DNA from: an uncultured Succinivibrio sp.
GTDB taxonomy: Bacteria > Pseudomonadota > Gammaproteobacteria > Enterobacterales > Succinivibrionaceae
Assembly: GCA_902772715.1 (NCBI GenBank)
Contig: CACYBT010000330.1
Coordinates: 1-21,624 of the forward strand
Length of the DNA: 21,624 bases
Reading direction: 5' to 3'
The notes under the pieces are model-generated. The model made no database searches, had not been told where the DNA came from, and worked only from the letters and a program-made list of their open reading frames with translations. A program made the translations under genes and the position numbers. Below are positions 15,342 to 21,624 of the stretch, in pieces; positions within the stretch are counted from its first letter, which is position 1, and every line of letters starts with the position of its first letter.

Positions 15342-16784
15342 ATGGATCCGATGATTTGGGTTATCGATGACGATGCTAGTATCCGATTTGTCTTTAGTAA
15401 AACACTCTCTGTAAACAATATTACCCATCGACTCTTCGAAAATGCAGAAACAGCACTGGAGGCTCTTGAAAAAGAAACACCTGACGTTGTGGTATCAGAT
15501 ATCAAAATGCCTGGAATGAACGGCATTGAACTTATTGATAAATTCCATAAAATTGACGCTAATATTCCTTTTATTATCATGACTGCACACTCAGATCTCT
15601 CATCCGCCATCGATGCATTTGATGAAGGCTCATTTGAGTATTTACCTAAACCTTTTGACATTGAGCAGGCCATTGCAGTAATACGTCGCGCAGCCGTACA
15701 TCGCGTCAATATGAGTCAACTCCAAACCAAACGTAACGAACCAAACGGCGCTAACATAGAAAAAGAAATTGAAGATGATAACGACATCATTGGCAAAGCT
15801 CCTGCCATGCAGGATGTTTTCAAATTTGTCGGTCGTGTTTCTAAAACAGACCTGCCAGTCCTTATTATTGGAGAATGTGGAACTGGACGTTGCAAGGTAG
15901 CAAAGGCGCTCCATAATCACGGTGATCGAAAAAATAACAGTTTTACAATACTCAACACTTCATCAATTCCTCAAGATATGATCCAGTATGAGCTTTTTGG
16001 TGACGCTAATAGTAATAAGCCAAGTCTAATTGAGCAGGCACAAAATGGCACCATCTTTATTAGTGAAATTAACGAAATGCCAATGGACTGTCAGAATCGA
16101 CTTCTAATGCTCCTTAAAAGTGGATTATATGCAAAAATCGGCTCTCAGGATATGCTCAGAGCCAATGTGAGAGTGATCGTATCAACCTCAGTAAATCTTG
16201 AAGAAAAAATTTCACTAGGACTTTTTAACTCAGAGCTATATTACAAACTAAGTGTTATCAACATTACTATTCCCCCTTTACGTGAGCGTAATAATGATAT
16301 TCCACTCTTAACTAAATATTTTTTAAATCAGATAGCAAGAGAAAGCCATTGTGAACCTAAAAAACTAACCTCTGAAGTGCTGGTTTTTCTATGTCGCTTA
16401 CCTTGGCCTGGTAACGTAAGACAGTTAAAAAATCTCTGCAAATACCTGTCAATCATGGTTACAGGCAGAGATATTCAGCTGGTGGACTTACCTCAAGATA
16501 TACTGCACGCCAAAAATATTCAGAATAAGAACACCAATGCCTTATCAGACGGTGAAAAAGAAAATGTAACTTGGCAGAGTCTGCTTAGAACATGGGTCGA
16601 CAACAAACTAAAACAGGGAGAGAAAGACATTCTATCCGAAGCCGTCCCCGAATTTGAAAAAATTATGCTGGAGGCAACCTTAACTTTTACTGGTAATCAT
16701 AAACAGGAATCTGCCAGGCTTCTAGGATGGGGACGTAACACACTCACCCGCAAAATAAAGGATTTGAATCTAACCAAATTCTAA
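15342..16784 (+). CDS. ntrC: NtrC-type response regulator with a degenerate AAA+ domain (no GAFTGA loop)
   Basis: 480 residues that align end to end with E. coli NtrC (GlnG). The receiver domain is intact: Asp9-11 cluster, phospho-acceptor Asp53 (VVSDIKMPG), Thr81 (MTAHSDL) and Lys103 (LPKPFD). The central domain is recognisable (GKAPAMQDVF, PPLRER, LPWPGNVRQLKN) but its key sites are lost. Walker A GESGTGKE is GECGTGRC with Arg183 for Lys. The GAFTGA loop is deleted: after ELFG220 the segment to the Walker B strand is 7 residues shorter than in E. coli. Walker B LFLDE is IFISE, with Ser241 for Asp. The arginine fingers of FREDLFHRL are replaced, giving FNSELYYKL. The Fis-type HTH (451-476) with LLGWGRNTLTRKIKDL is nearly identical to E. 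coli. No frameshift or stop is present. The start follows a GGAG ribosome site. Confidence 0.93.
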   Translation: MDPMIWVIDDDASIRFVFSKTLSVNNITHRLFENAETALEALEKETPDVVVSDIKMPGMNGIELIDKFHKIDANIPFIIMTAHSDLSSAIDAFDEGSFEYLPKPFDIEQAIAVIRRAAVHRVNMSQLQTKRNEPNGANIEKEIEDDNDIIGKAPAMQDVFKFVGRVSKTDLPVLIIGECGTGRCKVAKALHNHGDRKNNSFTILNTSSIPQDMIQYELFGDANSNKPSLIEQAQNGTIFISEINEMPMDCQNRLLMLLKSGLYAKIGSQDMLRANVRVIVSTSVNLEEKISLGLFNSELYYKLSVINITIPPLRERNNDIPLLTKYFLNQIARESHCEPKKLTSEVLVFLCRLPWPGNVRQLKNLCKYLSIMVTGRDIQLVDLPQDILHAKNIQNKNTNALSDGEKENVTWQSLLRTWVDNKLKQGEKDILSEAVPEFEKIMLEATLTFTGNHKQESARLLGWGRNTLTRKIKDLNLTKF

Positions 16785-16793
16785 TTAGTTTTT

Positions 16794-16825
16794 CTGCAAA
16801 GTTACTTACCATACTTTGCAGTTCC
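16794..16825 (+). terminator. Hairpin downstream of ntrC, probable weak terminator
   Basis: A perfect 9-bp stem, CTGCAAAGT (16794-16802) with ACTTTGCAG (16813-16821), 10-nt loop, starting 9 bp after the ntrC stop. The tail TTCCTCC is a poor T tract, so termination may be partial. Confidence 0.45.
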
Positions 16826-16885
16826 TCCATGTATGTTTATGCTACAAAATCACTTCTCTCTGATAAATATACATAAAAAATTTTT

Positions 16886-16913
16886 TTGTAAAACATGATC
16901 CTTGCACTAGATT
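16886..16913 (+). promoter_or_regulatory. Possible promoter for the DUF3334-engB-gmk unit
   Basis: -35 TTGTAA (16886-16891), 16-nt spacer, -10 TAGATT (16908-16913). Each box matches four of six positions. Placement after the ntrC hairpin and before a strong ribosome site fits, but the match is weak. Confidence 0.3.
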
Positions 16914-16964
16914 ATTAATTTTCCTCGTCTAAACTAAAACAACGATAATTCAATTGGAGGAAAT

Positions 16965-17573
16965 ATGGCAAAAAAAACAAAAATAATCGGCAGCAATGAC
17001 ATTATGCTCACTCTTTGCCAGAGTGTTTCTGAAGTATTAACCTCAGCCACAAACAAAAACACAAATTTTGTGCCACTCATTCAAAAGATATCTAAAACTG
17101 TACTTACACCTGATATTGGTACATTCGTCATGTTTACTGGTTCTTTCTCGGGTATGGTAGTTATAAACTTTCCTAAGGAAACAGCCATGGAAATTTATCG
17201 TGCATACCTTAGCAATATGGGATTACCAGAATCTGAAATGGCTAAAAACTATACTCAAGATGAAGTAAGCAATTCACTAGGTGAGCTTATGAATCAGATC
17301 CTGGGACATTTCACCAGAAAAATCAGTGATGAACTGCATATCAGAATCGATCAATCTCAGCCAAAAATGCTAGCCTTACCACATCAGGTACAGATTAATA
17401 TTTCTGTCGAACTCGATAATCCAATTTTCGGAAAGGTAACTTTCAATACCGATTCAGGCAATGTTTTCTATGTGGAACTGGCTATGGATGATACATCATT
17501 TGTGGCGGTACGTGATTTTGAGTCTAAAACCACAGAGTCACCGGACGACATTCTTGAACAGTACAAAGTTTAG
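16965..17573 (+). CDS. DUF3334 family protein with a CheC/CheX-like E-x2-N motif
   Basis: 202 residues, no signal peptide or membrane segment, so cytoplasmic. I recognise the DUF3334 pattern of Vibrio/Shewanella relatives: an N-terminal LCQSVSEVLTSAT helix, TPDIGTFVMFTGSFSGMVVINF strands, then DEVSNSLGELMNQILGHF and a C-terminal NVFYVELAMD strand. The helix at about 99-116 has Glu107-x2-Asn110 in the context LGELMNQILG. This resembles the active-site helix of CheC/CheX/FliY phosphatases, so a CheX-like fold is a reasonable inference; activity is unproven. A very strong ribosome site (GGAGG) precedes the ATG, suggesting high expression. engB follows after 11 bp. No chemotaxis gene is in the window to support a motility role. 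Confidence 0.75.
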   Translation: MAKKTKIIGSNDIMLTLCQSVSEVLTSATNKNTNFVPLIQKISKTVLTPDIGTFVMFTGSFSGMVVINFPKETAMEIYRAYLSNMGLPESEMAKNYTQDEVSNSLGELMNQILGHFTRKISDELHIRIDQSQPKMLALPHQVQINISVELDNPIFGKVTFNTDSGNVFYVELAMDDTSFVAVRDFESKTTESPDDILEQYKV

Positions 17574-17584
17574 ATCTTCGCCTT

Positions 17585-18235
17585 ATGACAGATAAAACCA
17601 CAGGAAATAGCCTAGACTTCCGTAAAACAAAATTTATCACCAGCGCTCCAGATATTTCAAAACTTCCACAGGATCTGGGCGCTGAAATTGCTATTGTCGG
17701 ACGCTCAAATTCTGGTAAATCTTCTGCAATAAACGCTATTTGTGACAATAAAAATCTTGCCAAAACAAGTCAGACTCCTGGACGCACTAGACTTATCAAT
17801 ATTTTCGAAATCAGTAAGGAGCGCTATCTTGTAGACCTTCCAGGCTATGGTTATGCCAAAGTGTCGGAAAGCATAAAAAGACAGTGGCAAAATGCCATGA
17901 CCGAATATCTTCAGCAACGCAAAAGTCTAATTGGTCTTGTACTGACCATGGATATTCGCAATCCGCTAAAAGATCATGATCGCATACTCATCAACTGGTC
18001 TTTAGCATCTAATCTGCCAGTGCTCATTCTATTAACCAAGGCAGACAAATTTGGTGTTAACAAAAGTCGAGAAATCATTGGGGAAGTCAGGACTATGCTC
18101 TCTGAATATGGGAGTAATTTTAATATCGTTGCTTTTTCGGCAGTCAAGAAAACCGGTGTCAATGAAGTACGTGTTATACTCAATGAGTGGCTAAGTCTTG
18201 CCCACACAACTAGTGAAGATAATCTCAAAAAATAA
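17585..18235 (+). CDS. engB: Ribosome biogenesis GTP-binding protein EngB (YihA/YsxC)
   Basis: Small GTPase needed for late assembly of the 50S ribosomal subunit. It has 216 residues, against about 210 in E. coli YihA. Motifs: G1 GRSNSGKSS (about residues 39-47), G2 threonine in SQTPGRTRLIN, G3 DLPGYGYAK, G4 TKAD and the G5-like FSAVKKTG near the C-terminus. There is no clear ribosome site before the ATG. It starts 11 bp after the DUF3334 stop, and translation is probably coupled. gmk starts 5 bp after its stop, so three genes form one unit. Confidence 0.96.
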   Translation: MTDKTTGNSLDFRKTKFITSAPDISKLPQDLGAEIAIVGRSNSGKSSAINAICDNKNLAKTSQTPGRTRLINIFEISKERYLVDLPGYGYAKVSESIKRQWQNAMTEYLQQRKSLIGLVLTMDIRNPLKDHDRILINWSLASNLPVLILLTKADKFGVNKSREIIGEVRTMLSEYGSNFNIVAFSAVKKTGVNEVRVILNEWLSLAHTTSEDNLKK

Positions 18236-18240
18236 ATATT

Positions 18241-18876
18241 ATGAATAAAGGTACACTTCTTATTGTTTCTGCGCCATCCGGTGCAGGAAAATCCTCTTTA
18301 ATCAGTGCATTGCTTTCACGCTTTAACGGTGATGATAGACTGCGACTGTCTGTGTCTCACACCACACGTGAACCTCGTCCCGGGGAAGTAAACCATGTCA
18401 ATTACCACTTTGTTGATAACGAAGAATTTGAGCAGCTGATTGCACGCAATGCCTTCTATGAATATGCAAAGGTCTTTGATCATTATTACGGAACCTCAAG
18501 AGAAATTGTAGAAAAATGGCTGGAAGAAGGCAAAGATGTACTGTTGGATATTGATTGGCAGGGAGCTCGTCAGATTAGAAAACAAACACCTCAGGCTAAA
18601 GGTATTTTCATTATTCCTCCATCGCTTGCAGAACTAAGAAATCGCCTCGATAAACGCAATACTGACTCTCCTTCGGTAATAGAAGGCAGAATGCAGAAAG
18701 CAACTGCTGAAATTTCCCACTATAACGAATATGATTACATCATCATAAATGACGACTTTGACGAAAGTATCCTGTGTATGCGCTCCATAATTCTAAGTGA
18801 ACGCGCAAGACTTGAAAAAAAGCATGAAGAAATTGAAAGATTGTATCCCATGAAAGATGATAACAATAAACTCTAA
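18241..18876 (+). CDS. gmk: Guanylate kinase
   Basis: Phosphorylates GMP to GDP with ATP, supplying GTP and hence the (p)ppGpp precursors used by SpoT encoded downstream. It has 211 residues, against 207 in E. coli. The P-loop SAPSGAGKSSL is at 10-20. The GMP-binding region has SHTTREPRPGEVNHVNYHF, and the lid/core has DVLLDIDWQGARQIR. There is no visible ribosome site; the ATG lies 5 bp after the engB stop, which suggests translational coupling. A terminator-like element follows, so rpoZ-spoT may have its own promoter. Confidence 0.97.
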   Translation: MNKGTLLIVSAPSGAGKSSLISALLSRFNGDDRLRLSVSHTTREPRPGEVNHVNYHFVDNEEFEQLIARNAFYEYAKVFDHYYGTSREIVEKWLEEGKDVLLDIDWQGARQIRKQTPQAKGIFIIPPSLAELRNRLDKRNTDSPSVIEGRMQKATAEISHYNEYDYIIINDDFDESILCMRSIILSERARLEKKHEEIERLYPMKDDNNKL

Positions 18877-18877
18877 A

Positions 18878-18937
18878 GCAAGCAATGCGCTTGCCTTACA
18901 GTAATCATGGCTTTGATGCCTTGCAAAATTTTTTTTT
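18878..18937 (+). terminator. Possible terminator between gmk and rpoZ
   Basis: GCAAGCA (18878-18884) can pair, with one bulged base, with TGCCTTGC (18917-18924), followed by AAAA and a run of nine T (18929-18937). A local 6-bp hairpin GCAAGC-AATGC-GCTTGC (18878-18894) competes. The T run is convincing; the long stem is less so. Confidence 0.4.
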
Positions 18938-19121
18938 ATGGGTAAATTATAGTATATAATAACACAGACTTATCAGAATATTTTCTTCCGTTTACCTTTC
19001 GAATAAACAAAACTAGGCTGCTTGTAAATGTATCAGTCAAGGTGGTAATATTCGGTAATATATGAAAAGTATGCTGATTTATAAAAAAATTATTTTCAAT
19101 AGAATTTTAAAGGTTTAAGAC
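18938..19121 (+). promoter_or_regulatory. AT-rich leader with candidate promoters for rpoZ-spoT
   Basis: A perfect TATAAT (18955-18960) lacks a good -35, because that position falls in the T run. A second candidate is TTGTAA (19022-19027) with an 18-nt spacer and TAATAT (19046-19051). I cannot choose between them. No coding frame is supported here. Confidence 0.3.
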
Positions 19122-19406
19122 ATGGCTAGAGTAACAGTAGAAGATGCCGTAGAAAAAGTAGGGAACCGTTTTGATTTAGTATTACTGGCAGCCCGCCGAG
19201 CCAGACAGATTTCTTTAGGAAGCAATCCATTAGTTGAGGAGGAAAAAGACAAACCAACTGTTATTGCCTTGAGAGAAATTGAAGAAGGTCTTATTACTAA
19301 GGATTTTCTGGACAAACAGGATCGTAAAGAACACTTAAGAGAAAATGCAGTTCACCCTGCTGACAGTGAATTCGCCCCGATTGATGGCGTAGAAATGTTC
19401 GGTTAA
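19122..19406 (+). CDS. rpoZ: DNA-directed RNA polymerase omega subunit
   Basis: Small subunit that chaperones the beta' subunit and, in proteobacteria, forms part of a ppGpp-binding site on RNA polymerase. It has 94 residues, against 91 in E. coli. MARVTVEDAVEKVGNRFDLVLLAARRARQ and the later ALREIEEGLI are the omega signature. The ATG is preceded by AAAGG at 8 nt. spoT starts 13 bp downstream, so the ppGpp target subunit and the ppGpp enzyme are expressed together, as in E. coli. Confidence 0.97.
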   Translation: MARVTVEDAVEKVGNRFDLVLLAARRARQISLGSNPLVEEEKDKPTVIALREIEEGLITKDFLDKQDRKEHLRENAVHPADSEFAPIDGVEMFG

Positions 19407-19419
19407 TAGGAAACGCTCC

Positions 19420-21588
19420 ATGGGAGAAGATAGCTCTTTAATTCCAAATTGTACCGGGATTACTCCTCTTGAGCAAGCCTTATCTTCTCCTTATTTTCAA
19501 TACTATGAACACCTAAGAGCACAGCTGTGCACCTATCTTTCTCCCGCCAGTATCGAAAAAATCGACCACTGTTTTTTTGTAGCTGATTTTGCCCACCGCG
19601 ATCAGAAAAGAGCCTCAGGAGAACCTTATATTATTCATCCAATTGCTGTAGCCACGGTAATTGCTCAGTTACATCTGGATGTTGATTCCATTGAAGCGGC
19701 ACTCCTACATGATGTTGTCGAAGATACACAGATCACTGCTCTAATGCTTGAAAAAGAATTCGGTACTACAGTCATGGAACTAGTACAGGGTGTTACTAAA
19801 CTCGACAAACTGCGCTTTCAGGACTATCAGGAAGCGCAAATGGAGAATTTTAGAAAAATGATTCTGGCCATGACCAAGGATATCAGAGTCATTTTGGTAA
19901 AGTTAGCCGACAGAACACATAATATGCGTACCTTGGGGGCTCTACGTCCTGACAAGAGAGTTCGTATAGCCAAAGAAACCTTGGAGGTTTTTGTTCCTAT
20001 CGCCAACCGTCTTGGTATTACCGAGATTAGAACCGAACTTGAAGAACTGTGCTTAGCCTCAATCTACCCAATGCGCTATCGAGTACTTAAGGCCGCAGTA
20101 ACACGTGCCCGCAATAACCGTAAAGAGGTAGTCTCAAGCATCAAAACAGCGATTATTGACAGACTAAAAGAATCTGGCATTGATGCTAAAGTTTACGGCA
20201 GAGAAAAACGCCTTTATTCCATCTATCGCAAGATGGTAAATAAAGAACTCAAATTCAGTGACATCATGGATGTTTACGGCTTCAGAATTATTCTAAAGGA
20301 TGTTGATACCTGTTATCGTGTGTTAGGTCAGATGCATAATCTATTTAAACCACGTCCCAACGGGTTTAAGGATTATATTGCCATTCCTAAGTTAAACGGC
20401 TATCAGTCACTACATACTTCTCTGATTGGTCCACACGGTATACCTATCGAAATCCAGATAAGAACTGAATTTATGGATCAAATGGCTGCCAGAGGTATTG
20501 CCGCACACTGGGCCTATAAGGAAAATGGCTCAAAGTATGTCTCAACAACATCACAGAAAAATGCTCAGGACTGGATAAAGAATCTTATTGATCTGCAGCA
20601 AAGTGCAGGTTCCTCCATGGAATTTGTCGAAAATGTCAAAACAGATTTATTTCCCGATTCCATTTTTGTATTCACACCTGACGGAACTATCTACAATTTG
20701 CCAAAAGGAGCAACTCCAGTTGATTTTGCCTATGCACTGCATACCGATATTGGACATCACTGCATTGGTGCGCGAGTCAACCATCGGGCCTTCCCATTAT
20801 CACGAAGCCTACATTCCGGTGAATCAATCGAAATTATCACCTCCTCTACGGCATGCCCTAATGCCATCTGGTTATCAACTGTTGTTACCTCTAGAGCACG
20901 TTCCTCCATACGTCAGTACTTGAAGGGGCTGCGTTCCAAAGAATGCCAGTTAATCGGACGTCGTCTACTGCAGAATGCATTAAAACCCGATCGTATCGAA
21001 TCCCTTACAGATGACAAGATAGCGCTTATACTAAGTAATTTTAAGGAAAAAACGATTGAGGATCTGTACACAGATATTGCCATGGGTAATATACTTACCG
21101 TATCCGTGATTAAATTTTTAGATCCGAATTCTCACCGTCATCATGAACTACCTGTCAAAGGTACTGGCGGAATGCCTTTTACCTATGCACAATGTTGTAT
21201 GCCTATTCCGGGAGATGAAATCATTGCCCACCTAGCACAAGGACGTGGTATCGTGATCCATAACATCAACTGCAAGAACCTCAGAAGCAGTGAAAAAGGT
21301 CCTGGAAAAACACTAGATGTCTTTTGGAATATTCAGGTTACCGCCAACATGGAATTCAAAACCGGCTTGGTAGTGGAACTTGAAAATCGTCAAGGTATTT
21401 TATCTGAAGTTTCGAATGCTATCGATGTAGCAGGAGCAAGAATTGAAAGCATAAATTCTGATATCAAGGATGAGAAAAACTTCATTATGACACTTATCAT
21501 CACAGTAAGAGATACTGATCACCTAGATAAGGTCATCGAGCATATAAAAACCGTGCCAAACGTTACTAATATATACCGCCGCAAATAA
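19420..21588 (+). CDS. spoT: Bifunctional (p)ppGpp synthetase/hydrolase SpoT
   Basis: Makes and degrades the stringent-response alarmone. It has 722 residues, against 702 in E. coli SpoT; the N-terminus is about 20 residues longer. The hydrolase domain has a complete HD site: His73, His97-Asp98, Glu101-Asp102 (LLHDVVEDT) and Asp164 (LADRTHNMR). The synthetase domain has GREKRLYSIYRKM (260-272), DVYGFRIIL (284-292), KDYIAIPKLNGYQSLHTS and the catalytic Glu344 of EIQIRT. A TGS domain (about 410-470, DSIFVFTPDG) and a C-terminal ACT domain (about 645-720) follow. Both active sites look intact, so SpoT type rather than RelA type. AGGAAA precedes the ATG. trmH and recG, which follow spoT in E. coli, do not follow within the 36 bp left in the window. 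Confidence 0.96.
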   Translation: MGEDSSLIPNCTGITPLEQALSSPYFQYYEHLRAQLCTYLSPASIEKIDHCFFVADFAHRDQKRASGEPYIIHPIAVATVIAQLHLDVDSIEAALLHDVVEDTQITALMLEKEFGTTVMELVQGVTKLDKLRFQDYQEAQMENFRKMILAMTKDIRVILVKLADRTHNMRTLGALRPDKRVRIAKETLEVFVPIANRLGITEIRTELEELCLASIYPMRYRVLKAAVTRARNNRKEVVSSIKTAIIDRLKESGIDAKVYGREKRLYSIYRKMVNKELKFSDIMDVYGFRIILKDVDTCYRVLGQMHNLFKPRPNGFKDYIAIPKLNGYQSLHTSLIGPHGIPIEIQIRTEFMDQMAARGIAAHWAYKENGSKYVSTTSQKNAQDWIKNLIDLQQSAGSSMEFVENVKTDLFPDSIFVFTPDGTIYNLPKGATPVDFAYALHTDIGHHCIGARVNHRAFPLSRSLHSGESIEIITSSTACPNAIWLSTVVTSRARSSIRQYLKGLRSKECQLIGRRLLQNALKPDRIESLTDDKIALILSNFKEKTIEDLYTDIAMGNILTVSVIKFLDPNSHRHHELPVKGTGGMPFTYAQCCMPIPGDEIIAHLAQGRGIVIHNINCKNLRSSEKGPGKTLDVFWNIQVTANMEFKTGLVVELENRQGILSEVSNAIDVAGARIESINSDIKDEKNFIMTLIITVRDTDHLDKVIEHIKTVPNVTNIYRRK

Positions 21589-21624
21589 TCAATACCCTTG
21601 TATATTCTCCCTATATTATGTGTA

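Noticed and set aside
15342..16784. ntrC as a simple pseudogene
   Set aside because: The frame is full length without stop or shift, and the receiver and DNA-binding residues are well conserved. Loss is confined to ATPase and sigma-54 contact sites.
20588..20923. A 111-codon frame inside spoT in another frame
   Set aside because: The spoT frame is unbroken and matches the TGS region here, so this is an out-of-frame shadow, not a gene or frameshift.
1..21624. CRISPR arrays, tRNA or rRNA genes, insertion sequences, toxin-antitoxin pairs
   Set aside because: No spaced direct repeats, cloverleaf-like segments, transposase motifs or terminal inverted repeats were seen on reading both strands.

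Overview
The window looks like the chromosome of a low-GC gammaproteobacterium. Nearly all products align by eye with enterobacterial housekeeping proteins: PrlC, PssA, RecG, YihY, TypA/BipA, NtrB, NtrC, EngB, Gmk, RpoZ and SpoT. The gmk-rpoZ-spoT order matches E. coli. The AT-rich composition, plus a DUF3334 protein of the kind I recall from Vibrio, Shewanella and Aeromonas relatives, would fit the Aeromonadales/Succinivibrionaceae or a neighbouring lineage. That placement is inference; no 16S rRNA or tRNA gene is present to test it.

Layout. Bases 1-348 are the 3' end of an adenine-methylase/restriction-type gene that enters from the left, closed by a bidirectional terminator. prlC (oligopeptidase A) runs leftward from 2457. 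Divergent from it, a three-domain M24B Xaa-Pro aminopeptidase gene is followed after 12 bp by pssA (phosphatidylserine synthase). A structured non-coding stretch and a good sigma-70 promoter then precede recG and a tightly coupled AsmA-family gene. yihY (leftward) and typA (rightward) are divergent from a shared 321-bp promoter region. After the typA terminator comes a 400-bp regulatory region, then ntrB-ntrC. DUF3334-engB-gmk forms the next unit, and rpoZ-spoT closes the window.

The main discovery candidate is the nitrogen two-component pair. NtrC keeps an intact receiver domain and a near-identical Fis-type DNA-binding helix. Its central AAA+ domain, however, has lost the Walker A lysine, the whole GAFTGA sigma-54 contact loop, the Walker B aspartate and both arginine-finger positions. 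NtrB keeps its phospho-acceptor histidine but has Asn for Asp in the adenine-binding G1 box. A near-perfect NtrC operator (GCACTA-TTT-TAGTGC) lies 105 bp upstream of ntrB. Together these suggest an NtrC that still binds its classical site and may still receive phosphate, but has been converted from a sigma-54 activator into a sigma-54-independent regulator, probably a repressor or sigma-70 regulator.

Most other genes are ordinary. Smaller points of interest are a CheC/CheX-like E-x2-N motif in the DUF3334 protein, mutually exclusive pairings downstream of pssA, and an insertion in the aminopeptidase N-domain.
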